A stretch of DNA of 64,000 bases from contig NZ_JAPEMV010000001.1 of the NCBI RefSeq assembly GCF_026342355.1, positions 372,001 to 436,000 of the forward strand, given 5' to 3'. The number at the start of each line of letters is the position of its first letter. Position 1 is the first letter of the stretch. This document shows, one piece after another, positions 41,845 to 50,088 of this stretch. Position numbers and translations under genes: made by a program. Origin of the DNA: Streptomyces sp. NBC_00249. Its GTDB lineage: Bacteria; Actinomycetota; Actinomycetes; Streptomycetales; Streptomycetaceae. Under the pieces are notes generated by a model, which was given only the letters and a program-made list of their open reading frames with translations, was not told where the DNA came from and did not search any database.

Positions 41845-43392
41845 CTAGCCCCGCAGGGGGTTGGGCAGCGGCAGGTAGCGCGCGTCCGCGCCGTCCGCCC
41901 GGGTCCACCGCAGCAGCAGGTTCGTCTTGGCCGGAAGGTCCGGGCCCGCCAGCAGCTCCGCGATCTCCGGCAGCCCGTGCGCCCGGTCGTAGCGCAGGAA
42001 CTCCTCCCGGACCGCCGGCCACACCCGGTCGGCCAGCTCCGGACGGCGCTCCGCCAGGGTCCCCGCGATCTCCGCGAGGTGGTTGACCATCAGGCAGTAC
42101 ACGAGCCGCTGCCAGGCGGACTCCCTCGGCATGTCGTCCGGAAGTTTCACCCCCTCCGCGTCGCGGAAGAGGGCCTGCACCGGCATGCCCCGGTCGTCGA
42201 CCGCGACCAGGCAGTTCTGGAGGTGGGCCTCCAGCACGATCCCGTGCCGGGCGAACAGGTCCAGTACCGGAGGCACGACGTGGCGCAGGTACGCCTCCCA
42301 CCACGCGCCCGGATCGGCCGCCGAGGCGAGCGGGCTGCCGTCGAACCCCTCGGCGAGCGCGGCGGCCAGCAGCGGGGTGGACCCGGCGACGCCGTGGACG
42401 CGCAGGCCGTCACGGACGAGGACGGCGAGCTCCTCGAAGGCGAAGGCGGCCGTGCGGTAGCCCCGGTCGCACAGCCACGCCGCCGTCGATCCCGTACGCC
42501 GGCGCAGGTCGGCGAAGGCCTCCTCGACGGCGGCGTCGGTGCGGCGCAGCTCGAGCAGGTCGTGCCGCCACAGGCGCCGGATGTCGTTGGTGATCCGGAC
42601 GTCGAGGCTGAACTTGGCGAACAGGTCGGCGTCCGGGTCTGCCGAGGGGGCCGGCGCGTACACGGTCCGCAGGGAGGCGGTCGGCCAGACCGGCAGCCGG
42701 GTCGGGCCGAGCCGCAGCAGGCGCCCGTCGGCGAAGGCCTCGCGCACCTCCGGCCGCCCGGCGACCAGTTCGAGCTGCCAGGGGTGCGCGGGCAGGAGGG
42801 CGTATCCGGCGGGCGGGCGGGGGCCGTCGAGGATCCCGGCGAGCGCGTCGACGGCGGCAGCGGCCCGCGCGCCGCCCTCCTCGGCCACCTGGTCCTCGCG
42901 CAGCCCCAGCATGTGCAGCGGGAAGCGGGCGTGGGCCTCGGGTGCGTACGGGAGCCAGCTCGCGGCGGGCGCGCCGCCCCGGGCCTTGGGCGCGGGGTGG
43001 TGCGGATGCCCCATGACCAGGGCCTGTTCGGAACGGACGTACGGGTCGGCGGGCGCGGCGGCGCCGGCCCGCGCGGCGAGCAGCGCTGCGAGGGCGTCGC
43101 GGCTGTCGTCGATCTCTGCGGGGAGTTCGTCGTTGGTGACGCCCGTGCAGCGGTGCAGTTCGTCGGCGACCAGTTTGACGAGGTCCGAGTGGCCGAGCGG
43201 CTGCCAGCCGTCCGCCGTGCGCAGCTCGGGCCCGGCCGGGCGGCGCCCGCCGCCGACCCGCAGCAGCCGGCCGCTGCCGCGCAGCCGGTGGACGCCCGCG
43301 CCCTGGGCGTCGGCCACCTCCCTCAGCAGGCAGTTCAGGAGCGGGGCGGCCGCGAGGGCATCGGCGTCGGCGTTGGGGTGCACTGGTTCCAT
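41845..43392 (-). CDS. NIS siderophore synthetase (IucA/IucC family)
   Basis: 515-residue NRPS-independent siderophore synthetase that condenses a carboxylate (citrate, succinate or similar) with an amine or alcohol using ATP. Family motifs are LLPAHPWQLELV (near 210), AKFSLDVRITNDIRRL (near 265) and GIVLEAHLQNCLVAVDD (near 390). The ferric-reductase-like C-terminal iron domain is reduced to about 60 residues. ATG 43392 or 43401 is possible; neither has a clear ribosome binding site. It is divergent from a second synthetase, with a shared palindrome between them. No hydroxylase, decarboxylase or uptake gene is adjacent, so the product is unknown. Confidence 0.9.
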   Translation of the reverse strand: MEPVHPNADADALAAAPLLNCLLREVADAQGAGVHRLRGSGRLLRVGGGRRPAGPELRTADGWQPLGHSDLVKLVADELHRCTGVTNDELPAEIDDSRDALAALLAARAGAAAPADPYVRSEQALVMGHPHHPAPKARGGAPAASWLPYAPEAHARFPLHMLGLREDQVAEEGGARAAAAVDALAGILDGPRPPAGYALLPAHPWQLELVAGRPEVREAFADGRLLRLGPTRLPVWPTASLRTVYAPAPSADPDADLFAKFSLDVRITNDIRRLWRHDLLELRRTDAAVEEAFADLRRRTGSTAAWLCDRGYRTAAFAFEELAVLVRDGLRVHGVAGSTPLLAAALAEGFDGSPLASAADPGAWWEAYLRHVVPPVLDLFARHGIVLEAHLQNCLVAVDDRGMPVQALFRDAEGVKLPDDMPRESAWQRLVYCLMVNHLAEIAGTLAERRPELADRVWPAVREEFLRYDRAHGLPEIAELLAGPDLPAKTNLLLRWTRADGADARYLPLPNPLRG

Positions 43393-43456
43393 TCGGTCCA
43401 TCCGGAGTGCCGGAGGTTCGCGAGGTGGACCACCGGTCGTGATCTTCAGTATCCGC

Positions 43457-43474
43457 GATGATGACGTGATCATC
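43457..43474. promoter_or_regulatory. Palindrome between divergent siderophore synthetases
   Basis: GATGATGACGTGATCATC is an 18-bp palindrome with one symmetric mismatch pair. It is centred between the two divergent NIS synthetases, 65 bp from one start and about 30 bp from the other. It does not match the DmdR/IdeR iron box (TTAGGTTAGGCTAACCTAA), so another regulator is likely. Confidence 0.6.
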
Positions 43475-43503
43475 AGGCAAAGCGATCCGAAAGGAATGGG
43501 ACC

Positions 43504-45057
43504 CTGGACCGCAGCACGCACCTCCCCGACCCCGACCCCGGGCACTGCCCCGCCACCGCAGCCGAGGAGGCCGTCGCCCGTGCGCTGGGCGGCGTACGGC
43601 CCGGGCTCGGGTCCGCGTACGAGGCCTCGCTGGCCGGTGCGCGGGCCGCCGTGCTGACCCGGCTGTGGCGGGCGCTGGCCTTCGAACCGCTGCCCTGGGT
43701 GGTGCGCCGGGAGCACGGTCCGGACTCCCTCACGCTGCTGCTCGCGGACGGCCGGCGCCTGGAGGGGCCGGCGGCGGACCCGTACGCGACCGGCGACCGC
43801 GTGGACGAACTGCGCCTCGACGGCCGGGGCCACCGGCAGGCCGCGCGGCTGGTCGAGGCGCTCGGGGCGGCGCACGGGAGCGCCTTCGCCGCCGAACTCG
43901 ACGACTCCACCGCCTCCCTGGCGCTGTCCCGGGCCGGGCAGCCGACGGGGCCGCGAGCGGAGCCGGACACCGGCTGGGAGTGGGAGCAGCGGGTGGTCGA
44001 CGGGCACCCGTACCACCCCAACTGCCGCTCCCGGCCCGGTTTCTCGGTAGCCGAGCAGCTGGCGTACGCGCCGGAGCACCGGCCGGTGGTGGAGCTCGGG
44101 CTGGTCCCCGTACCGGCGCGGGAGTGCCTGGTGAGCGGCCTGTGGCCGGACCACCTGCGCGAAGGGGACCGGATCCTGCTGCCGGTGCACCCCTGGCAGG
44201 CCGAACACGTACTGAAGGGCGAGGCCGCAGGGGCCGGTTTCGCCGCGCATCCGCTGATGGCGCTGCGCACCCTCGCCCCGGCGGAGGGCGGCCCGCACGT
44301 GAAGACGGCCCTGAGCACCCGGCTGACCTCCTCGGTCCGCGACATCTCCGGCTACTCGGTGGAGACCGCGGCGGTGGTCTCCGCCTTCGCCCACGCCCTG
44401 TCGGAGCGGCTCGACGGCCGCCTGCACATCACCCGCACCCTCGGCGCGGCCACCGCGCACAGCCCGGACCTGGCGGCGGTGCTGCGCGAACCCCCGGAGA
44501 CGTACGCGGGCCCCGGCGAGCGGGTGGTGCCCGTGGCGGCGCTGGCGGGCACGCGGCTCGCCCGGTCCGCCGCCTGGCGGGCGGAGTTCGCGCGGCTCGC
44601 GCTGTCGGTGTGCCTGCGGGTGCTGGACCTCGGGGTGGCCCTGGAGGCGCACGGCCAGAACCTCCTCGTGGTGCTGTCCGCCGACGGGGCCCCGCTGCGG
44701 CTCGTCTACCGCGACCTCGCCGACATCCGGATCAGCCCCGCCCGGCTGGCCCGGCACGGGCTGCCGGTGCCGCCGCTCTCGGGGCGGATCGTGACGGACG
44801 ACGAGACGGTGCTGCGGCGCAAGCTGTTCGGCTCCCTGGCGGCGGGCGCGCTCGCCTCCACCGCCGGCTCCTCGGCGGCCTTCGGCGAGGACCTGGCCGC
44901 CGCGCTGGACGGCCTCGCGCCGACCGCCGACTCGCGGCTCCTGCACGGCCCGCTGCCGGTGAAGGCACTGACCCTGATGCGGCTGAGCCCGGGGGTTCCG
45001 GGCGACCAGTGGGCGCAGCTGCCGAGTCCGCTGACGGGAGGGCCGGTCGGGGGGTGA
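43504..45057 (+). CDS. NIS siderophore synthetase (IucA/IucC family), unusual start
   Basis: Second NIS synthetase. Family motifs are LLPVHPWQAEHVLKG, VKTALSTRLTSSVRDISGYS and LEAHGQNLLVVLSADG, followed by LVYRDLADIRISPARL. The first in-frame GTG is at 43651 (468 residues), but the frame upstream is clearly coding and family-like (LPDPDPGHCPATAAEEAVA and on), and is open from 43465. The only start-like codon there is CTG at 43504 with AAAGGA upstream, which would give 517 residues; an ATG at 43496 is out of frame. The start is therefore uncertain. Together with the divergent partner it would make two bonds of one siderophore. Confidence 0.85.
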   Translation: MDRSTHLPDPDPGHCPATAAEEAVARALGGVRPGLGSAYEASLAGARAAVLTRLWRALAFEPLPWVVRREHGPDSLTLLLADGRRLEGPAADPYATGDRVDELRLDGRGHRQAARLVEALGAAHGSAFAAELDDSTASLALSRAGQPTGPRAEPDTGWEWEQRVVDGHPYHPNCRSRPGFSVAEQLAYAPEHRPVVELGLVPVPARECLVSGLWPDHLREGDRILLPVHPWQAEHVLKGEAAGAGFAAHPLMALRTLAPAEGGPHVKTALSTRLTSSVRDISGYSVETAAVVSAFAHALSERLDGRLHITRTLGAATAHSPDLAAVLREPPETYAGPGERVVPVAALAGTRLARSAAWRAEFARLALSVCLRVLDLGVALEAHGQNLLVVLSADGAPLRLVYRDLADIRISPARLARHGLPVPPLSGRIVTDDETVLRRKLFGSLAAGALASTAGSSAAFGEDLAAALDGLAPTADSRLLHGPLPVKALTLMRLSPGVPGDQWAQLPSPLTGGPVGG

Positions 45058-45090
45058 GACCTGCGGCCCGGCGGGCTACTGTTCAGGGGC

Positions 45091-45744
45091 ATGACAGACA
45101 CCTCGCACGTCAGTACCGTACGGGCGTCCTACGACGCCGTGGCCGTCGACTACGCCCGGCTGCTGCGCGGCGCCCTGGAGGCCGAACCGCTCGAACGGGC
45201 CATGCTGGGCGCGTTCGCCGAGTGCGTGCGTGCGGACGGCGGCGGGGCGGTGGCCGACCTGGGCTGCGGCCCTGGACGGGTGACGGCGTACCTGGACGAT
45301 CTGGGCCTACGGGCCTTCGGCGTCGACCTCTCCCCCGCGATGGTGGCGGTGGCCCGGCGCACCTATCCGGGGCTGCGTTTCGAGGTGGGCCGCATGGGCG
45401 CGCTGGACGTGGCGGACGGGGCCCTCGGCGGGGTCCTGGCCTGGCATTCCACCGTCCACACCCCACCCGCGGAACTCCCGTCCGTCTTCGCGGAGTTCGC
45501 CCGGGTCCTGGCGCCCGGCGGACACGTCCTGATCGCCTTCAAGGCCGGGGACGAACGCCGGCGGCTGGAGCACGCCTACGGCCACCCGGTCGACCTCGAC
45601 GTGTACTGGACCCCGCCGGACCTGATCGCCGGCCTGCTGTCCGGGGCGGGCCTCACGGAGGTGGCCCGCCTCGTCCGCCAACCGGGCCCCGCGGAGAAAT
45701 GCCCCCAGGCCTTCCTCCTGTTCCGCAAACCCCCGACGCCCTGA
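45091..45744 (+). CDS. SAM-dependent methyltransferase (class I)
   Basis: 217-residue soluble methyltransferase. Motif I is VADLGCGPGRVTAYL near residue 53, the acidic loop is GVDLSPAMVAVARR near 73, and LAPGGHVLIAFK near 145 is motif III. It is close to the ubiE/Methyltransf_11 type. It lies 33 bp after the siderophore synthetase on the same strand with AGGGG before the ATG, so it may be co-transcribed and modify the same metabolite, but a stand-alone function is equally possible. Confidence 0.85.
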   Translation: MTDTSHVSTVRASYDAVAVDYARLLRGALEAEPLERAMLGAFAECVRADGGGAVADLGCGPGRVTAYLDDLGLRAFGVDLSPAMVAVARRTYPGLRFEVGRMGALDVADGALGGVLAWHSTVHTPPAELPSVFAEFARVLAPGGHVLIAFKAGDERRRLEHAYGHPVDLDVYWTPPDLIAGLLSGAGLTEVARLVRQPGPAEKCPQAFLLFRKPPTP

Positions 45745-45967
45745 CGGCCCCTCCGGACGGGGGCGCGGGCACGACCGCCGGGCCGACGGCTGCACGGCGC
45801 CGCCGGGACCCTCGTGGTCCGGCCGTACGCGGGTACCCCCGGCGGCGGGGTCGGTGACGGGCGCGGGCTCGTACGTACGGGCGGGCGGGTGAGCCGTTCG
45901 GGGGGCAACGGGGTGGTGGCGGGCCCGCCTTCGTGGGGATCGGGCCGGGCGGTGGCAGGAAGGAGGG

Positions 45968-47503
45968 GTGAGCCTCCCACGCCGCCGGGTCCTGGCGGGC
46001 GCCGCCACCGCCGTCCTGGCCACCGCCGGGGCGGGGCGGCGCGGCGCCGCCGGCTCCCGCGCGCCCGACTTCGCCGCGCTGGCCCGGGCCCTCGACGGGC
46101 GGCTGGTGCTGCCGGGCGAGCCGGACTACGCGGAGGCCCGGCAGCTGTTCCAGCCCCGCTACGACACGGTCCGGCCCGGCGCGGTGGCCTACCCCGCGCA
46201 CGCCGGGGACGTGGCCGCCTGCCTGGACTTCGCGCGCCGCTCCGCCGTGCCCGTGGTGCCGCGCGGCGGCGGCCACAGCTACCCCGGCTGGTCCACGGTG
46301 GAGTCCGGGCTCGTGATCGACACCGGGGCGATGGCCGGGGTGTCCGTCGAGGGCGGCGAGGTGCGTGTCGGCGCGGGGGCCCGGCTCGCCGACGTGCACG
46401 GGGTCCTCGCAGCGCGCGGCCTCGGCGTCCCCGCCGGGCTGTGTCCCTCCGTCGGCATCGCGGGCCTCACCCTCGGCGGGGGCCTGGGCCTCGCCTCCCG
46501 GGCCTACGGAACCACCTCCGACCGGCTCACCGGCGCCCGCGTGGTCACCCCCGACGGGGTGGTGCGCGAGGCCGACGCGGGCCACGACCCCTCCTTGTAC
46601 TGGGCGCTGCGCGGCGGCGGGGGCGGCAACTTCGGGGTGGTGACCGAGTTCCGGCTCCGTACGCACCCGGTCGCCGACGCCGCCTTCGCCGAACTGCACT
46701 GGTCCGGCGCGGACTCCCCGGCGGTGCTGCGCGGCTGGCAGCGCTGGCTGGGCGCCCTCGGGGACCCGTTCTGGAGCCAGGTGGAGTTCGCCCCGGAGTC
46801 CGGGCCGGGCGCCGCCCCGGCGGTCCCCGCCGTCCGCGTGGTGTGCCTGGACGGGCGCGGGGAGCTGGAGCGGGAACTGTCGCGGCTCACCGCGCTCGTG
46901 GGCCGCGAGCCCCGGGACAGCTGGGTCGTCGTACGCGGCTACGGGGACACCGTGCGGGCCATGGCGGGCTGCCCGGAGCAGGGCGCCGCCGCGTGCCGGC
47001 TGCCGGGGCGGCTGCCCGGCCGGGACCCGCGCGGTCTCCTCGGCCGGGACTCGTACGCCGCCCGCTCCGACTTCTGGGGCGGGGCCGGACTCCCCGACGC
47101 GGCGGTGGAAGTGGTGCTGGACGCCGTCCGGCGCTACCCGGGGGCCGTGCCGCGCGGCGGGCGCGGGGTGGTCCAGCTCGACGGGGTGTGCGGCGGGGCC
47201 GTGAACCGGGTCCCGGCAACCGCGACGGCGTTCGCGCACCGGGACAGCGCGTTCCTCGCCCAGTACCTCGTCTACTGGCCGGAGTCGGCGCCGGACTCCG
47301 AGGTGGCCCGGCACCAGGGCTGGCTCGACGGGCTCTGGCGGGACCTGCGCCCCTGGGCCGGCGGCAGCGCGTACCAGAACTACGCCGACCCGAAGCTCAC
47401 CGGCTGGCGCGAGGCCTACTACGGGCCCAACCTCCCCCGGCTGGAGGAGGTCCGGCGCGCCTACGACCCGGACCGGCTGTTCCGTTTCCCCCAGGCCGTC
47501 TAG
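45968..47503 (+). CDS. Tat-exported BBE-type FAD-linked oxidase
   Basis: 511-residue berberine-bridge-enzyme-like oxidase. A twin-arginine-type signal (LPRRRVLAGAATAVLATAG) starts the protein. Bicovalent FAD attachment is predicted from the His in RGGGHSYPGW (near 100) and the Cys in PAGLCPSVGIAGLTLGGG (near 160). The C-terminal BBE motif is YQNYADPKLTGWREAYYGPN. Substrates in the family are sugars, alkaloids and polyketides. The GTG start has a Shine-Dalgarno sequence almost touching it, so a slightly later start is possible. It lies 15 bp upstream of the protease gene. Confidence 0.88.
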   Translation: MSLPRRRVLAGAATAVLATAGAGRRGAAGSRAPDFAALARALDGRLVLPGEPDYAEARQLFQPRYDTVRPGAVAYPAHAGDVAACLDFARRSAVPVVPRGGGHSYPGWSTVESGLVIDTGAMAGVSVEGGEVRVGAGARLADVHGVLAARGLGVPAGLCPSVGIAGLTLGGGLGLASRAYGTTSDRLTGARVVTPDGVVREADAGHDPSLYWALRGGGGGNFGVVTEFRLRTHPVADAAFAELHWSGADSPAVLRGWQRWLGALGDPFWSQVEFAPESGPGAAPAVPAVRVVCLDGRGELERELSRLTALVGREPRDSWVVVRGYGDTVRAMAGCPEQGAAACRLPGRLPGRDPRGLLGRDSYAARSDFWGGAGLPDAAVEVVLDAVRRYPGAVPRGGRGVVQLDGVCGGAVNRVPATATAFAHRDSAFLAQYLVYWPESAPDSEVARHQGWLDGLWRDLRPWAGGSAYQNYADPKLTGWREAYYGPNLPRLEEVRRAYDPDRLFRFPQAV

Positions 47504-47517
47504 AACAGGAGCCAGAC

Positions 47518-48906
47518 ATGCGACGTACGTCGACGGTGGCGGCGGCGGTGGCCGCCGCGGTCCTGCTGCTGCCGGGCGGGCCGCTGCCCGTCGCGGAACC
47601 GGGCAGTGCCGAGGCGGCCCCCGGGCGGTGGACCGCGCGGGAGGCCGCCTCCTTCTGGACCCCGCAGCGGATGGCTTCGGCCGTCCCGGTCCCCGATCCG
47701 CCCGCACCGCAGGCCCCGGTGGCGGCGCCCGCGCCGTCCGCGCCGCCGGCCGCCGGGGACTCGCCGACACCGACACCGGCCCCGGCACCGGCGGCCGTCC
47801 CCGTCCCGGGCGCTGGCCCCGTCCCGGGCGCTGTCCCCGCCCCAGGAGCTGTCCCCGTCCCGGGCGGCGTCGCGGCGCCGGACCCGGCCCCGCCCGCGCC
47901 CTCCACCGCTCCCACCCCCGCGGAGGCGGCCGCGCCCGTACCCACGGCACCGGCCGACGGCGCCGCTCCGGCGACCCCGGCGGCCCCGGTGGACCCGGTG
48001 GACCCCGTGGACCCGACCCCTGCGGTAGTCCCGTCCAGTCCCGTCGACCCGACCCCCGCAGTAGTCCCCTCCTCCCCGGCGGTCCCCGTGGCCACACCCA
48101 CCGGCTCCGTCCCGGCATCGCCGCCCGTCGTCCCCGTACCCGTGCCCCGGCCCGCGAGGCCCGTCGTGGTCGCGCCCGCCCCCGCAGGGGTGGGCCGGGA
48201 CTTCGACGGGATGCCGGTGGTCGGCCGGATGTTCGTCATGAAGGGAGCCGGCGCCTACTTCTGCACCGCCAGCGTGGTCTCCTCCCCCGGCCGGAACCTG
48301 GTGCTCAGCGCCGCGCACTGCCTGCTCGGCACGGACACCCGCCAGGTGGCCTTCGTACCGCAGTACACCCGGGCGGACCCCCAGCCGTACGGCATGTTCC
48401 CGGTGCTGCGCGACGCCGCCGGCCGCTCCAAGGTGTGGATCCACCAGCGCTACCGCACCGAGGGCGCGGAGCGGGCGGCCACCCTCGACGTGGCCTTCGC
48501 GCAGGTCGGCCCGGACGCCGACGGCGACCCCGTGGAGAGCGTGGTCGGCGGCAACAGGCTCCTCACCGGGGCCGCCTTCACGCACCCCCAGATCACCCTG
48601 ATCGGCTATCCGGCGTCGGCGGCCCGCCCCCGGATCTGCGTGAACCGGACGACCAAGTTCACCAGCACGGACGCGAACAGCCCCGGATCGTTCCTGCGGA
48701 TCGACTGCACCGGCTATCCGGGCGGCACCAGCGGCGGCCCGTTCCTCGCCCGCTACGACGCCGCCACCGGGACCGGGGACGTGGTCGGGGTGATCGGCGG
48801 ATGGAAGACCGGCGGACCCACCGCCGACACCTCGTACAGCTCCTACTTCGGCGCGGAGATCAGGAAGCTGTACCGGACGGCTGTCGCCGGGGCCCGGACG
48901 GCGTGA
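47518..48906 (+). CDS. Secreted trypsin-like serine protease with Pro/Ala-rich stalk
   Basis: 462-residue exported S1 peptidase. The signal peptide (MRRTSTVAAAVAAAVLLLPGG) is followed by about 185 residues of Pro/Ala/Val-rich low-complexity sequence, including an 18-bp DNA repeat and two copies of PVDPTPAVVPSS. The catalytic domain begins near residue 230. The triad is His in VLSAAHCLLG, Asp in TLDVAFAQV and Ser in GYPGGTSGGPF. ATG at 47518 has AGGAG 7 nt upstream. The stalk may span the cell wall or act as a propeptide. It is coupled in one operon with the BBE oxidase. Confidence 0.9.
   Translation: MRRTSTVAAAVAAAVLLLPGGPLPVAEPGSAEAAPGRWTAREAASFWTPQRMASAVPVPDPPAPQAPVAAPAPSAPPAAGDSPTPTPAPAPAAVPVPGAGPVPGAVPAPGAVPVPGGVAAPDPAPPAPSTAPTPAEAAAPVPTAPADGAAPATPAAPVDPVDPVDPTPAVVPSSPVDPTPAVVPSSPAVPVATPTGSVPASPPVVPVPVPRPARPVVVAPAPAGVGRDFDGMPVVGRMFVMKGAGAYFCTASVVSSPGRNLVLSAAHCLLGTDTRQVAFVPQYTRADPQPYGMFPVLRDAAGRSKVWIHQRYRTEGAERAATLDVAFAQVGPDADGDPVESVVGGNRLLTGAAFTHPQITLIGYPASAARPRICVNRTTKFTSTDANSPGSFLRIDCTGYPGGTSGGPFLARYDAATGTGDVVGVIGGWKTGGPTADTSYSSYFGAEIRKLYRTAVAGARTA
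47797..47868. repeat. 18-bp tandem repeat, 4 copies, in the protease stalk
   Basis: GTCCCCGTCCCGGGCGCT is repeated four times with small changes and encodes VPVPGA-type hexapeptides. A second imperfect 36-bp repeat (48004-48075) encodes PVDPTPAVVPSS twice. Both are in frame and likely expand or contract. Confidence 0.85.
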
Positions 48907-49294
48907 CCCCCGGCGGTACCGGCTGCGCCGGCACGCCCGGGGTCGGCACCCGCACCCAGCGCGTCCGGCGCGGGTTGCCGACCGTACGCGGGGTCGCCGG
49001 CACCTCGTCGGCGCTCAGCGGATCGGCGGGCGCCAGCTCCAGCTGGCGGCGCAGATCGGCCAGGGCCGCGTGCACGGGGGCGAGGATGACCTCGGCGCGC
49101 GGGTGGATGTACGCCAGGGCGTGCGCGGTCGTCTCGATGGTCTCGGCGGCGTCCTCGGCGGCGCTCCGGCTCCACCCGCCGGGCTCCCCGCCGCCCCAGG
49201 GGACGACGGCGTCGTAGAGGTGGCAGGCGGCGTCGGCCGAGGCGTCGGCCCGTTCGGCGACGCCCGGCGCCGCGATGGTCGGCAGCAGCTCCAT
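48860..49294 (-). CDS. Conserved hypothetical protein
   Basis: 144-residue soluble protein of unknown function. The N-terminal 95 residues are helical (ERADASADAACHLYDAVVPWGG ... AAETIETTAHALAYIHPRAEVILAPVHAALADLRRQLELAP) and the C-terminus is a Pro/Arg-rich tail. Its end overlaps the 3' end of the convergent protease gene by 47 bp, so the tail may be shorter in reality. Third-position GC supports this strand. No family recognised. Confidence 0.55.
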   Translation of the reverse strand: MELLPTIAAPGVAERADASADAACHLYDAVVPWGGGEPGGWSRSAAEDAAETIETTAHALAYIHPRAEVILAPVHAALADLRRQLELAPADPLSADEVPATPRTVGNPRRTRWVRVPTPGVPAQPVPPGVTPSGPRRQPSGTAS

Positions 49295-49326
49295 GCCCGG
49301 TCAACGAGCGGAGCCCGCCGGGGGAA

Positions 49327-49491
49327 CTAGTGCTGTGGCCGGAAAGGTTTGCCGGGTCGCGGTGTCCGGTGCGGTACCTCGCAAGGCGGAGGGCCGCCGC
49401 TCGTACTGGACGTACTCGGGTGGCCCGACAACGCGGCGAGGTGCCGTGCCGGGCGCCGTGACACGGCAAACCTTTCCGGCCACAGCACTAG
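49327..49491. mobile_element. MITE-like palindromic element 1 (165 bp, CTAG-flanked)
   Basis: Perfect 27-bp terminal inverted repeats (49327-49353 and 49465-49491), starting CTAGTGCTGTGGCCGGAAAG, enclose a centre that is itself imperfectly palindromic, for example TCGCGGTGTCCGGTGCGGTA against its mirror near 49435-49462. No ORF is carried. CTAG at both ends is probably the target duplication; CTAG is the rarest tetramer in Streptomyces. The layout fits a non-autonomous element moved by an IS5/IS427-type transposase. It lies in an intergenic spot between two leftward genes. Confidence 0.8.
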
Positions 49492-49554
49492 GGCCTGTCG
49501 TCAAACTCGCGTCGTCGCCCGGAGGGCGGACGGGAGTTTGACGACAGGCCCTAG
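49488..49554. mobile_element. MITE-like palindromic element 2 (67 bp, shares CTAG with element 1)
   Basis: Perfect 21-bp arms (49488-49508 and 49534-49554), reading CTAGGGCCTGTCGTCAAACT outward, flank a 25-nt centre that is partly self-complementary (GTCGCCC and GGGCGGAC). It begins with the very CTAG that ends element 1, so the two are butt-joined. Its sequence is unrelated to element 1. It could also act as a terminator for the gene starting at 50088. Confidence 0.78.
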
Positions 49555-49560
49555 GCGGTC

Positions 49561-50088
49561 TCAGCGGATCCGGCGGGCCACGGCGTGCGCCCCGGCGGTG
49601 GCGGCCCCGGCCAGGGCGAGCCCGGCCGCGAGCTCCCGGGCGCGGGTGGGGCGCAGTACTCCGGCGCGGCGCAGCCGGCCGCGCGCCCACAGGGTGAAGG
49701 GGACGACGACCAGCGGCGAGGTGACCGCGCCCGGGGTGTAGCCGCGGGTGGCGGCGGCCTGCGCGAGGTGGACGAGGCCGTGCAGTCCGAAGCCGTCCAG
49801 GGCGCGCTGGTAGAAGGCGGAACGTCCGCCGGTGCGGTACCCGTCGGCGGCCGCCGCCGCGACGACCGCCCCCATGACGGCGACGGCGGTGGCGAACTCG
49901 CGGCCGTCGATGTCGCCGACGCTGCGCCACACGCGGTCCGGGACGCGGGGATGGCGGGCGCGCAGGACCGGGACCCGGGTCCGGGACCAGCGGGCCACGG
50001 TGGCGACCTCCTCCAGGTCGTGGACGGCCCAGGCCGCCAGCAGACCGAAGGTGGCAAGAGTGAGGGAAGGTTTCTCCGATGCGTTCAC
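49561..50088 (-). CDS. HXXEE-domain membrane protein
   Basis: 175-residue protein with four or five hydrophobic segments. The HxxEE signature is AWAVHDLEEVATVARW near residue 20, and the later His residues in FGLHGLVHLAQAAATRGYTPG fit the family, which is thought to be a membrane-bound metal-dependent enzyme of unknown activity. The GTG start overlaps the AEC permease stop by 4 nt, and no Shine-Dalgarno is needed if translation is coupled. Its stop lies next to the MITE-like elements. Confidence 0.82.
   Translation of the reverse strand: MNASEKPSLTLATFGLLAAWAVHDLEEVATVARWSRTRVPVLRARHPRVPDRVWRSVGDIDGREFATAVAVMGAVVAAAAADGYRTGGRSAFYQRALDGFGLHGLVHLAQAAATRGYTPGAVTSPLVVVPFTLWARGRLRRAGVLRPTRARELAAGLALAGAATAGAHAVARRIR

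Noticed and set aside
43457-43474. Iron box for the siderophore genes
   Set aside because: The palindrome shares too few positions with the DmdR/IdeR consensus.
49070-49330. Plus-strand ORF beside the MITE-like elements as a transposase remnant
   Set aside because: It is Gly-rich shadow sequence antisense to the hypothetical gene at 48860-49294 and shows no DDE-transposase motif.
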